Assembly: GCF_014199525.1 (NCBI RefSeq)
Contig: NZ_JACHNU010000001.1
Location: forward strand, 496,001 to 560,000
DNA length: 64,000 bases
Direction of reading: 5' to 3'
Source: Conexibacter arvalis
Lineage (GTDB): Bacteria > Actinomycetota > Thermoleophilia > Solirubrobacterales > Solirubrobacteraceae
A program made the position numbers and the translations under genes. The notes below the pieces were generated by a model. The model was not told the origin of the DNA, made no database searches, and worked only from the letters and a program-made list of their open reading frames with translations. This document shows, one piece after another, positions 49,841-59,223 of this stretch (within the stretch, counting starts at the first letter, position 1; every line of letters starts with the position of its first letter).

Positions 49841-50524
49841 TTGCCGGGCTTGGAACCGGTCACCGACAAGAGCCTTGCCGACCGCGTCGTCGACCAGCTG
49901 CGCGACGCGATCCAGAACGGCGCCTACGCACCGGGCGACCGCCTCGTCGAGCGCAGACTGGCGGCCGAGCTCGGCGTCAGCCACATCCCCGTCCGCGAGG
50001 CGCTGACCCGTCTCGCCGAGGAGGGCCTGGTGGAGCGGCTGCCGCGCCGCGGCTCGCGCGTCGCCGCGATCGACGCGAAGGAGCTCGACGACCTCTCGAG
50101 CCTCCGCGTCGTGCTCGAGCAGTACGTCGTCGAGCGGGCGATGCAGAACTGGACCGCCGAGGCCGACGCGACGCTGCGCGCGATCGTCGCCGAGATGGAG
50201 GAGGCCGCCGAGGCCGGCGACACCTCGCGGCTGTTCGACCTCGACGTCCGCTTCCACGAGCAGCTCTGGGCGTTGACCGACCACGCGATGCTCGTCGACC
50301 TCGTCGCCCAGCTGCGCGGCCGCATCAGCCTCTTCCTGCGCGCGGCGACCGTCGCCCTGGAGCCGCAGGCGCTGAAGGCGCACGCCGCCTCCCACGCCGC
50401 GCTCGTCGACGCGATAGCGGGCGGCGACCGCCCGACCGCGCGCGAGGCGATGGCCGCCCACATCCAGGTCGCCGCCGAGCGGATCGAAGCGGGCCTGCCG
50501 GCGCCGGCCGACGGCGACGGGTAG
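49841..50524 (+). CDS. GntR-family regulator with FCD effector domain
   Basis: 227 residues. Winged helix (ADRVVDQLRDAIQNGAYAPG DRLVERRLAAELGVSHIPVREALTRL in sense of family, ending LVERLPRRGSRVAAI) followed by an all-helical FCD domain, with DVRFHEQLW and SHAALVDAIAGGD carrying the Asp/His residues that bind a metal and an acid ligand. FCD regulators of this type respond to sugar acids or hydroxy acids. TTG start with GAGGGGGAG upstream. It is the best candidate for binding the ACGCTATAGYATRT sites of the island. A 60-bp tandem repeat follows its stop. Confidence 0.9.
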   Translation: MPGLEPVTDKSLADRVVDQLRDAIQNGAYAPGDRLVERRLAAELGVSHIPVREALTRLAEEGLVERLPRRGSRVAAIDAKELDDLSSLRVVLEQYVVERAMQNWTAEADATLRAIVAEMEEAAEAGDTSRLFDLDVRFHEQLWALTDHAMLVDLVAQLRGRISLFLRAATVALEPQALKAHAASHAALVDAIAGGDRPTAREAMAAHIQVAAERIEAGLPAPADGDG

Positions 50525-50540
50525 CGCGGGCGGGCGGCCC

Positions 50541-50774
50541 GCGCCGCCTCGCCCGCGCCGCCTCCCGCGCCAGCCGCGCCCTCGCCCGGGCCGCCTCGCC
50601 GCGCCGCCTCGCCCGCGCCGCCTCCCGCGCCAGCCGCGCCCTCGCCCGGGCCGCCTCGCCGCGCCGCCTCGCCCGCGCCGCCTCCCCGCGCCAGCCGCGC
50701 CCTCGCCCGGGCCGCCTCGCCGCGCCGCCTCGCCCGCGCCGCCTCCCCGCGCCAGCCGCGCCCTCGCCGGGCCG
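50541..50774. repeat. 60-61 bp GC-rich tandem repeat, ~3.9 copies
   Basis: Unit starts GCGCCGCCTCGCCCGCGCCG and ends GGGCCGCCTCGCC. Copies start at 50541, 50601, 50661 and 50722; the last two have one extra C. It lies in the gap between the convergent gntR and heparinase-like genes (50525-50827). Open frames across it (Arg/Ala repeats) are composition artefacts. Confidence 0.92.
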
Positions 50775-50827
50775 ATTGCGGCCGCGCCGGCGACCGCGTC
50801 CGCGGGGACGCGGTCGCCGAGCGGCGG

Positions 50828-53800
50828 TCAGCGGCGGCCGCGCACGATCGCGCTCGCCCGCAGGCGCGCGGCGCCGTCGCGGCGCGGGAGGAAGACGACC
50901 GAGACGGTGAGGCGGGCCGACGGCCGGCGCAGGCGGCGGGCCTCGCCCGGCCGCAGCCGCACGTGGAGCCGGTGGACCGCGGCCCGTCGCACCGCCGTGC
51001 GCTGCGCGACGACGCCCCGGCCGTGAACCCGGAGCCGACCGGCGCCGGGCGTCCGCACCGACAGCAGCAGTCTCCGCCCGCGGACTCTGGCGCCGACGAC
51101 GCGCAGCCGGACCGTCCGCGACGCGACGCCGGCCGGTCCCCGCGCGCCACGCGGCCCCGCGGCGCCGGCCGGACCCGTCGGTCCGGCAGCGCCGGTCGGG
51201 CCGGTCGGTCCGGCGGCACCGGTCGGTCCGGCCGGCCCAGCCGGCCCCTGCGGCCCTTCCGGCCCCGGTCTCGCTCCGCCGTCCGGCGTCTCCGACGGCG
51301 CCCGCGACGGGTCGACCACGAGGAGCGCGCCGTCGCGCTCGACGGCGACTGCTCTGCCGTTCACGGTCGCGGCGACGACCGCCGTCGGCGCGGCGATCCG
51401 CAGCTCGCCGGGCAGCGCCGCCGCCTCCAGCGCCAGCGTGCCGCCGACGACACGGCCCGACAGTCGCTCGATCGGGGCGTCCGTCCGCACCAGCTCGACG
51501 CCGTCGGCGCCGACGATCCGGCTGCCCTCGACGAGCGCGAAGGCGCGCAGGCCCGCAGCGCCGACCGACCACCACGCCCGTCTGCCGTCGGAGGCGGCGC
51601 CGCCGAAGCGCAGCGTCGTGCCGGGGAGGTCGGAGCTGAGGAAGCGGTCCTCGGCTCCGGCGCGCCGGATCGCGAGCGCCGAGGCGGCGGCGGGCGCCAG
51701 CGCGCCGCCGTCGGCGCGCGCGACCGCGAGCCGCGTCGCCGACACCGGCGGCGCGGTCACGCCGGCGAACGGGTGGACGAGCGTGCTGGCGACGTGGGGC
51801 AGCGGGCCGGTGCGCAGGAACGAGGCGACCGGCGCCGCGAACTTGACGTTGTAGGTCGGCGAGTACCAGCCGCGGATCGGGTCCTCCTGCCCCTGCGCGA
51901 CGCTGACGGCCGCGTCGTCGCCGCTGTCGACGACGACGCCGGCACGGGGCTTGCCCTCCTCCTCGGCGGTGACGAACGTGACCGCGCTGCGCGTGCGCGA
52001 GACGGTCGCGCGGCCGGGCGCGAACTGGAACTGCGCCGCGGTCTGCGCCGGCCGCTCGCCGACGACCCGGTCGGTGACGATCCAGTAGTCGGGCTTGGCG
52101 AAGAAGACCTCGCGGCGATGGGTCGCCGATCTGTCGCGCGCCGCTCCGTAGCCGTCGGCGTAGACGCCCGCGGCGTCGTCGAAGGTCGCGTCGCTCTTCC
52201 ACCCCATGTCGAGCGGCGTCTCCGTCTCGTAGGTCGCCGTCAGCCCGAGCCGCCGCTGCCCCTCCCCGTCGACGAGGACGGTGCTGTGCGCCGCTGTCGA
52301 GGCGAAGAACGGCCGCCACGGCCCGGTCGCGGCGTAGGTGTAGCGCCCCGGGTCGACGATCAGCTCGCGGTCGTGCGCGTAGAGGTCGATCGCGAGCTTG
52401 TCCTCATGCTGATGGGCGATGCCGAACGGCCCCGCGTCGAAGATCAGCGACGCCGAGCCGGCCCGCTCGACGGCCTGGCCGCCCCACGGGAACAGCCGCG
52501 AGTCCGCGGCCGGCACGAGCGTCGGGTCGTCGTAGATCTCGGCGGCGATCCGCAGCAGCGTCTCCGGCGTCTCGGCGAGCGTGTGGTGGGCCGGGTCGCG
52601 CTCGCCGATCTCGCGGTACGCGGGGATGCCGGAGCCGTCGAGGTAGGTCCCGCCGCCTCCGAGCGTCTGCTCGGTCAGGTAGCGGTCGGAGTCGCCGAGC
52701 ATCGGGATCGTGCCGTCGGCGCGGACGAGCCAGCGGAGGTAGTCGACCGTCGCGCGACCGCGCGGGGAGCGCATGAAGCTCGCGTCGTGGCCGTTGCGCT
52801 CGGCGAGCAGGCCGAGCCCGAGCAGGTACTGCGGGAAGACGCCGTGGTAGTGGGTCGCGAGCTCCTTCTCGGTCCCGTCCGGATAGATGTCTCTCTCCAG
52901 GATCGCCTCGACGTCGGCGATGCCGTGCTCGCGCCAGGTCGCGGCATCCCGGAACTCGGGGAACATGATCCCGACGTGCGCGAGCGCGGCCGAGATCATC
53001 CAGGCGATGTTGCCGCGCGTGTAGGACGTCCAGCGCACGGCGTCGAGCTGCCGCGCCCGCGCGAGCATCGACTTGAGGAAGGCGATCCGCGCGTCGACGC
53101 CGAACTCCGGCGCCTCGCGCAGCGTCTGCCAGGCATGCATCCACGGGCCAACCTGCAGCGCGCTCGTGAGCGGGTTGAGCGCGTGCTGCGGCTGCCCCTC
53201 CTCGGCGCTCCTCCGCAGGTAGCCGGCGAGGCTGGTGGCTTAGAGGGCGTCGCCCGTCCACCAGTACGCGTCGGCCAGCTCGTACATGTAGATCTGGTTG
53301 CCGTTGAGCTGGCTGGTGCGCGTCGTCTGGCTGTAGGTGATCCCCGCGACGATGTCTTCGGCGACCGTCCGGTCGAAGCCGGCGAACGGGGCCGGGCGCG
53401 AGCCGTTGCGTCTCAGCCACCGCGGCGCGGCGCGGTCGCGCATGTAGTCGGACAGCGCCGACCGGGCGGCCGGCCAGTCGGCCGCGTCGACGCCGCGCTG
53501 ACCGCTTCGAGGCCGGGCCGGTCGAGGTCGAGCGCCGCGAAGAGGGCGTCGTCGGAGAGCTCCGCGTCATGCGGGAGGCGCAGGCGCGAGCCGAAGACGA
53601 GCGCGTCGAACGGGATGAAGAATCCGCTCGCCGCAGGGTGCTTCTCGCCGGTGACGCGCAACGTCATCGTGTGTGGCCCCGGCTCCAGCGGGCCGCTGTC
53701 GAACACGACGGCGGGCGCGATGCCGGAGGACGAGTAGAGGTCGACCGTGGCGACGACGGCGCCGTCGATCGCGACCTCCATCTTGCCGAGGTTCGAGGCC

Positions 53801-54072
53801 TTCGCGCCGATCACCTGGACGCGCGTCGCCTCGAACGGGATCGTCGCGGTCGCGCCGGCGGTCCGGCCGACGACGCGCGAGCCGCCGATGTCGTTGGGGC
53901 TCGTGTAGGTCTGCCAGGTCCCGGTGTAGGTGATCGCGGGGTCGGCCGAGTCGACCGCCTCCGGGACGGTCTCTGCGACGGCGCTCGAAGCGCCGATTGC
54001 GGCGCCCGCGAACATGGCGATTGCGGCCAGCGCGGCGAGTGCCCCGCGCCGACGGATGCGTTCTCTCCTCAT
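50828..54072 (-). pseudogene. heparinase II/III-like secreted lyase with collagen-like tail, broken by a frameshift and a stop
   Basis: One ~1080-codon gene read in three pieces. Piece 1 (54072 to ~53500): signal peptide, carbohydrate-binding-like module (GTWQTYTSPNDIGGSRVVGR to FIPFDALVFG) and the first lyase helices (ALFAALDLDRPGLEAV). A one-base loss near 53490-53502 shifts the frame; piece 2 continues VDAADWPAARSALSDYMRDR to YELADAYWWTGDAL and hits TAA at 53240-53242, which is in frame with piece 3 (ATSLAGYLRRS to the end). Piece 3 has the heparinase domains (HQHEDKLAIDLYAHDRELIV) and ends with Gly-X-Y repeats and a basic tail. From 53140 a 770-residue product could start at ATG, but it would lack a signal. 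Confidence 0.82.
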
Positions 54073-54078
54073 GGCGGA

Positions 54079-54099
54079 GACGCTATAGCATATAGACTA
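54079..54099. promoter_or_regulatory. copy D of the shared motif, at the heparinase-like gene start
   Basis: GACGCTATAGCATATAGACTA sits in the 34-bp gap between the DNA methyltransferase stop (54107) and the lyase ATG (54072). GACGCTATAG is identical to copy B, and ACGCTATAGCATAT to copy A. It is so close to the ATG that a bound repressor would cover the promoter; the lyase mRNA is probably leaderless. Confidence 0.65.
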
Positions 54100-54106
54100 G
54101 CTCTCT

Positions 54107-55042
54107 CTACGACGTCTGCGTCGTCGACCCCAGCCGTCTGCGCATCACCTCGATCGCGTCGGCGCGCTCGTCGATCAGGACGTAGCGGCGGCCGAGCTCG
54201 CCCGCGACGGCGCCGAGCGTGCCGGAGCCGGCGAAGAAGTCGAGGCACCAGCCGCCCGGCCGCGAGGAGGCCGCGACCATGCGGCGGACGATCCCCTCCG
54301 GCTTCTGCGTCGGGTAGCCGGTCTTCTCGGCGCCGTTGGTCGGCACGATCGTGTGCCACCAGACGTCGGTCGGGCGCTTGCCGCGCGCCGCCTTCTCCGG
54401 CGTCACGAGGCCGGGCGCCATGTACGGCTCGCGGTCGACGGCCTCGGCGTCGAAGTGGTGCGCGCCGGGCGCGCGGACGTAGACGAGGATCGTGTCGTGC
54501 TTCGCCGGCCAGCGGTTTCTCGGCTTGCCGCCGTAGTCGTAGGCCCAGATGATCTCGTTGAGGAAGCAGTCGCGCCCGAACAGCTCGTCGAGCAGCAGCT
54601 TGCAGTAGTGGGCCTCGCGGTAGTCGATGTGGAAGTAGAGCGTGCCGTGCTCGGCGAGCAGGCGGCGGGCCTGCTTCAGCCGCGGCTCCAGGAAGGCGAG
54701 GTAATCGCCGAAGCGGTCCTCGAAGGCGAGCGCGGCGAGCAGCTCGGTGCGGTAGCGGCGGCCGCCGAAGCCGACCCGGTCGCCGTCCTCGTGCGGCGCC
54801 GTCGCGACCGTCCGCCGCCGCTGCGAGCGGCCGGTGTTGAACGGCGGGTCGATGTAGATCACGTCGAAGCTGCCGCCGGGCAGCCGTATCAGCGCGTCGA
54901 GGTTCTCGCCGTGGAGGACGAGGTCGTCGTCGCCGAGCGGCAGCTCGTCGGGCAGCTCGTCGGTCCGCAGCACGCGCATCGCGCGCGGGACGGTATCCGG
55001 CCGGGCGGCCGCGTGGGCCGGCCCGGCGATCGCGGCCGTCAT
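54107..55042 (-). CDS. DNA methyltransferase, beta-class N6-adenine/N4-cytosine type
   Basis: 311 residues. Motif IV is YIDPPFNTG (residues 64-71) and comes before motif I LDFFAGSGTLGAVAGELGRR (~268-287), the order of beta-class amino-methyltransferases. TLYFHIDYREAHYCKLLLDE LFG and YPTQKPEG are typical of type III/beta enzymes of the MboII/HinfI group. It would methylate adenine or cytosine in a specific site. The preceding XRE gene overlaps by ATGA. No restriction endonuclease gene is nearby, so this may be an orphan epigenetic methylase or the remnant of an R-M system. The recognition site cannot be read. Confidence 0.9.
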   Translation of the reverse strand: MTAAIAGPAHAAARPDTVPRAMRVLRTDELPDELPLGDDDLVLHGENLDALIRLPGGSFDVIYIDPPFNTGRSQRRRTVATAPHEDGDRVGFGGRRYRTELLAALAFEDRFGDYLAFLEPRLKQARRLLAEHGTLYFHIDYREAHYCKLLLDELFGRDCFLNEIIWAYDYGGKPRNRWPAKHDTILVYVRAPGAHHFDAEAVDREPYMAPGLVTPEKAARGKRPTDVWWHTIVPTNGAEKTGYPTQKPEGIVRRMVAASSRPGGWCLDFFAGSGTLGAVAGELGRRYVLIDERADAIEVMRRRLGSTTQTS

Positions 55043-55320
55043 CGGTGGGGCCGCCCGTGCGGCTCGGCGCGGCGCGCCTCGTAGAGCACGACCAGCTCCG
55101 ACAGCGGCACGCCGAGGCCGCGGCTGAGCGCCAGCAGCGTTCTGAAGGTCGCGTTGATCTCGCCCCGCTCGATCGCGCCGACGTAGTTGCGGTGGAGGCC
55201 GGAGCGATGGCCGAGCTCCTCCTGGGAGCAGGCGCGGCGGGCGCGCAGCTCGCGCGCGGCGCGGCCGAGGACGAGGTGCTCGGACGAGATGACCGCGCTG
55301 GAAGTACGCTTGTCGTGCAT
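55039..55320 (-). CDS. XRE-family helix-turn-helix regulator
   Basis: 93 residues: RAARELRARRACSQEELGHR SGLHRNYVGAIERGEINATF is a Cro/C1-type helix-turn-helix, the layout of restriction-modification controller (C) proteins. The ATG of the methyltransferase overlaps its TGA. No good ribosome site precedes its ATG. It probably times expression of the methylase; the inverted GC hairpin at 55344-55380 lies in its leader. Confidence 0.85.
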   Translation of the reverse strand: MHDKRTSSAVISSEHLVLGRAARELRARRACSQEELGHRSGLHRNYVGAIERGEINATFRTLLALSRGLGVPLSELVVLYEARRAEPHGRPHR

Positions 55321-55343
55321 GAGGAGTTCTGGTCCTTGTGCCG

Positions 55344-55380
55344 GGCCGGGGGCTGTGTGCGCAGCGCCCCGGCCGTTTTT
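55344..55380 (+). terminator. plus-strand terminator-type hairpin with T-run
   Basis: GGCCGGGGGCTG pairs with CAGCGCCCCGGCC (one bulged G) and is followed by GTTTTT, the best textbook-type intrinsic terminator in the window. No plus-strand gene lies upstream, so it would stop antisense transcripts or act as an attenuator ahead of the plus-strand gene starting at 55552. Confidence 0.65.
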
Positions 55381-55551
55381 CGGGGTGAGCAGCACCGTAG
55401 GCGGGGGGTCGGACGAGGACGGGGGGCGAACAGGCGTTCTGCGCGAAGTTGGTGCAGATGCTGCGCAGAGCGTGCGCGGAGCGGGGTCGCCGCGTTGCGT
55501 CTGCGGTGGGCGCGACGCCGCGCGAGCGCGTCTGTCACGGTGGAGGGAGTC

Positions 55552-57024
55552 GTGCCGCAGAGCCCCCGCCGCCGTCGCTCCTCCCCTTCGTCCGCGTCCG
55601 CCAGCCGCTTCCGGCTGCTGCTGGCCGTGCTCGCGCTCGCGGGGATCGTCGCGCTGGTGCTGACGCAGCGGGGCGACGACGAGCCCGGCCCGCTGCCGCC
55701 GGCCGGCCGCGTCGCCGGCAGCGACGACGATCCCTTCCGCTACGACCCGGCGCGGGCGCGGGAGCTGACCGAGCGGGCCGCGCGCGGCACCGCCCACCCG
55801 CTCTTCACCAGAAGCCCCGGCGGCGCGATCGCGACCGCCGAGCGGGTCGCGCGGCTGCGCCCGCTGGTCGACGAGGCGGCGCGCGCGAGCGGCGGCGTCG
55901 TCGACGCGGCGACGCTGGAGGCGATGGTCTTCCTCGAGAGCGCCGGCCGCCCCGACGCGCTCTCCTCGACCGACCTCGACGGCGCCGTCGGGCTGACGCA
56001 GATCCTCGCCGAGACCGGCAGCGGGATGCTCGGCATGCGGGTCGACGTCGCCGCCAGCACGACGCTGACGCGGCGCCTGCGGCGCGCCGAGGCCCGCGAG
56101 GACCGGCGCGCCGCCGAGCGGATCGCCGAGCGCCGGCGCGCGGTCGACGAGCGCTTCGACCCGCGCAAGGCGCTCGCGGGGACGGTCCGCTACCTCGAAT
56201 TCGCGCAGGAGCGGCTCGGGCGCGACGACCTCGCCGTCGTCTCCTACCACATGGGCGTCGGCAACCTGCAGCGCGCGATCGCGGCCTTCGGCGAGGGCGA
56301 TCGGCCGCCGTACGTGCAGCTCTACTTCGGCAGCTCGCCGACCGAGAAGCCTGAGGCGTGGGAGATCCTCGCCGGCCTCGGCGACGAGTCGGCGCTCTAC
56401 TACTGGAAGGTGCTCGCGGCGCGTGAGCTGATGGCGCTCCACCGCGACGACCCCGAGCGGCTGGAGCGGCTCGCCGAGCTGCAGACGCAGAAGGCGTCGA
56501 GCGAGAACGTGCTCCACCCGCCCGACGGCGAGGAGGCGTTCGCCGACGCCGACGCGCTGCTCGCCGCCTACGACGACGGGACGCTCGAGCGGCTGCCGAC
56601 CAACGCCGCCGCGCTCGGGCTGCGCTTCGACCGCCAGATGGGCGAGCTGGCGTCGAAACTGGGCCAGCCGCAGACGCTCTACCGCGGGCTGCGGCCCGAC
56701 GCGCTGAGGCTGCTCGTCGAGCTGGCCGCCGGCGTCAGAAGGATCTCCGGCGTCGACGCGCCGCTGATCGTCACCAGCACCGTCCGCGACCAGGACTACC
56801 AGGGGCAGCTCGCCGACGGCAACGGCGAGGCGACCCGCGCCCACTCCGTCCACACGACCGGCTGGTCGTTCGACATCCTGCGCCGGTACGAGAACGACCG
56901 CCAGGCGCGCGCCTTCCAGTTCATGCTCGACCGGCTCCAGGCGATGAACCTGATCGCATGGGTGCGGGAGCCGGCCGCGATCCACGTCACCGTCGCCGGC
57001 GACGCGGACCGCTGGCTGCGCTGA
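55552..57024 (+). CDS. secreted lytic transglycosylase with C-terminal DUF5715-like domain
   Basis: 490 residues. Short basic tail, one membrane anchor (LLLAVLALAGIVALVLTQ) and an SLT-type lysozyme domain: MVFLESAGRPDALSSTDLDG AVGLTQILAE, where the Glu is the catalytic acid, then AERRRAVDERFDPRKALAGT and VVSYHMGVGNLQRAIAAFGE. The last ~130 residues (LIVTSTVRDQDYQGQLADGN, SVHTTGWSFDILRRYENDRQ) match the DUF5715/D,D-peptidase-like fold. It should cut peptidoglycan strands outside the membrane. GTG start with GGAGGGA 5 bp upstream. Confidence 0.82.
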   Translation: MPQSPRRRRSSPSSASASRFRLLLAVLALAGIVALVLTQRGDDEPGPLPPAGRVAGSDDDPFRYDPARARELTERAARGTAHPLFTRSPGGAIATAERVARLRPLVDEAARASGGVVDAATLEAMVFLESAGRPDALSSTDLDGAVGLTQILAETGSGMLGMRVDVAASTTLTRRLRRAEAREDRRAAERIAERRRAVDERFDPRKALAGTVRYLEFAQERLGRDDLAVVSYHMGVGNLQRAIAAFGEGDRPPYVQLYFGSSPTEKPEAWEILAGLGDESALYYWKVLAARELMALHRDDPERLERLAELQTQKASSENVLHPPDGEEAFADADALLAAYDDGTLERLPTNAAALGLRFDRQMGELASKLGQPQTLYRGLRPDALRLLVELAAGVRRISGVDAPLIVTSTVRDQDYQGQLADGNGEATRAHSVHTTGWSFDILRRYENDRQARAFQFMLDRLQAMNLIAWVREPAAIHVTVAGDADRWLR

Positions 57025-57027
57025 GCG

Positions 57028-59022
57028 CTACAGCAGCTCGCGCACCTTCGCGGCGACCGCCGCGGGCGTGATGCCGTACTCCTCCAGCACCAGCGCGCCG
57101 GGGGCGGAGGCGCCGAATCGCTCGATCGAGACGACGCCGTCGACCCACCGCTCCCAGCCCTGCGAGATGCCGGCCTCGACGGCGACCTTCGGCTGCCCGG
57201 GCGGCAGCACGCCGTCGCGGTAGGCCTGGTCCTGGGCCGCGAACAGCTCCCAGCTCGGCATCGCGACGACGCGCGTCGAGATCCCGTCGGCGGCGAGCAT
57301 CTCGCGCGCGGCGAGCGCGACGCCGACCTCCGAGCCGGTCCCGACGATCGTCGCGACGGCGTCGCCCGACTCGGCGAGCACGTAGGCGCCCTTGTCGAGG
57401 CCCTGCGCGGAGCCGAGGACCGAGCGGTCGAGCGTCGGCACGTTCTGGCGCGTGAGGATCAGCACGGCCGGCCCCTCGACCTCCTCGATCGCGACCCGCC
57501 ACGCCTCGGCGGTCTCGTTCGCGTCGCTGGGGCGGATCACGGTCAGGTTCGGGATCGCGCGCAGCGCCGCGAGGTGCTCGACCGGCTGATGGGTCGGGCC
57601 GTCCTCGCCGAGCGCGACCGAGTCGTGCGAGTAGACCCACAGGACCGGCAGGTTCATGAGCGCCGAGAGGCGGATCGCCGGGCGCATGTAGTCGGCGAAC
57701 TGGAGGAAGGTCGCGCCGTAGGGCTTGACGATGCCGCCGTGCAGCGCGAGGCCGTTGACGGCGGCGCCCATCGCGTGCTCGCGGATCCCCCAGTAGACGT
57801 TGCGGGTCGCCTGCTCGCGCGAGTACGGGCCGTCGGCCTTGATCCCGGTCTTGACGCTCTCGTTGAGGTCGGCCGAGCCGCCGACGTGCGTCGGCAGGAA
57901 CGGCGCGATCGCCTGGATCGTCTCGCCGGAGGCGCCGCGCGTCGCCAGCGACGGCTTCTCGGCCGGGTCCCAGCTCGGCAGCGCGGCGTCGAGCCCCGGC
58001 AGCGGCTTGCCGGCCCAGGCGAGGTCCCACTCGCGCGCCCGCTCGGCGTCGGCGGCGCGCCACGCCTGGAAGCGCTCCTCCCACGCGGCCTGCGCGGCCG
58101 CCCCGCGCTCGACGGCGCCGAAGGTCTCGTAGACGCCGTCGGGGACGTGGAACTGCTGGTCCGGATCCCAGCCGAGCACCTCCTTCGTCGCGCGCACCTC
58201 GTCCTCGCCGAGCGCGGCGCCGTGGGCGCCCGGGGTGCCCTGCTTGTTCGGGGCCGGGTAGCCGATCGTCGATCTGACGCGGATCAGCGACGGGCGGCCG
58301 GTCTCGGCCTGCGCCGCGGCGATCGCGGCGCGCAGGGCGTCGAGGTCGTTGGCGTCGTCGACGTCCAGCGTGTGCCAGCCATAGGCGTCGAAGCGCTTGT
58401 TGACGTCCTCGCGGTCGAACGTCAGCGACGTTCTGCCGTCGATCGAGATGTGGTTGTGGTCGTAGAGGAAGATCAGGTTGCCGAGGCCGAGGTGGCCGGC
58501 GAGCGAGGCCGCCTCCGCGCTGACGCCCTCCATCAGGTCGCCGTCGGAGCAGATCCCGTAGATGCGGTGGTCCTGGACCTCGGCGCCGTACCGCTCGCGC
58601 AGGAAGCGCTCCGCGAGCGCCATCCCGACCGCGTTGGCGACGCCCTGGCCGAGCGGGCCGGTCGTCGTCTCGACGCCCGGCGTGTGGTGGACCTCCGGGT
58701 GGCCCGGCGTCTTGGAGCCCCACTGCCGGAACGCTCTCAGGTCCTCCATCGAGACGTCGTAGCCGGAGAGGTGCAGGAGCGCGTAGATCAGCATCGACCC
58801 GTGGCCGGCCGACAGCACGAAGCGATCACGGTCGGGCCAGTGCGGGTCGCGCGGGTTGTGTCTCATCACCTCGGCGAACAGCAGGTAGCCGACCGGCGCC
58901 ATGCCCATCGGCATGCCCGGGTGGCCGTTGCCGGCGTGCTCGATCGCATCCATCGCGAGGGTGCGGATCGTGTCGACGGCGAGCTGCTCGGAGGTGGCGG
59001 ACTTGGGCGCGGTGGTGGCCAT
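57028..59022 (-). CDS. tkt: transketolase
   Basis: 664 residues, full length. TPP-binding residues in [17 protein letters not shown] and [20 protein letters not shown], metal region [12 protein letters not shown], pyrimidine-domain [20 protein letters not shown] and C-terminal domain [18 protein letters not shown]. Moves two-carbon units between ketose and aldose phosphates in the pentose phosphate pathway. The ATG at 59022 gives the usual N-terminus; the longer open frame to 60051 crosses the next gene. It is convergent with the transglycosylase (3 bp between stops) and starts divergent from 59224. Confidence 0.95.
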   Translation of the reverse strand: MATTAPKSATSEQLAVDTIRTLAMDAIEHAGNGHPGMPMGMAPVGYLLFAEVMRHNPRDPHWPDRDRFVLSAGHGSMLIYALLHLSGYDVSMEDLRAFRQWGSKTPGHPEVHHTPGVETTTGPLGQGVANAVGMALAERFLRERYGAEVQDHRIYGICSDGDLMEGVSAEAASLAGHLGLGNLIFLYDHNHISIDGRTSLTFDREDVNKRFDAYGWHTLDVDDANDLDALRAAIAAAQAETGRPSLIRVRSTIGYPAPNKQGTPGAHGAALGEDEVRATKEVLGWDPDQQFHVPDGVYETFGAVERGAAAQAAWEERFQAWRAADAERAREWDLAWAGKPLPGLDAALPSWDPAEKPSLATRGASGETIQAIAPFLPTHVGGSADLNESVKTGIKADGPYSREQATRNVYWGIREHAMGAAVNGLALHGGIVKPYGATFLQFADYMRPAIRLSALMNLPVLWVYSHDSVALGEDGPTHQPVEHLAALRAIPNLTVIRPSDANETAEAWRVAIEEVEGPAVLILTRQNVPTLDRSVLGSAQGLDKGAYVLAESGDAVATIVGTGSEVGVALAAREMLAADGISTRVVAMPSWELFAAQDQAYRDGVLPPGQPKVAVEAGISQGWERWVDGVVSIERFGASAPGALVLEEYGITPAAVAAKVRELL

Positions 59023-59223
59023 GGGTTCCCGTGGTGGTCGGCGCGGACGGATGGCCGGACGCACGGCGACGCGCGCCGACCTCGCGCGAAAGGGTAACCG
59101 CGTGCGCGGGGCGGCATCGGCATGGTCCGCACCCGCTTTCCGGTGCGGCTGCCGGCGCCTCCGGCTGGCCGGCCGGCTAGCCTGCACGCTTCGGCCAAGG
59201 CGGAAATGGGGCGCTGAGTTGTC

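Noticed and set aside
50541-50774. CRISPR array
   Set aside because: Units are contiguous without spacers and lack a palindromic repeat of 25-40 bp; no cas gene is present.
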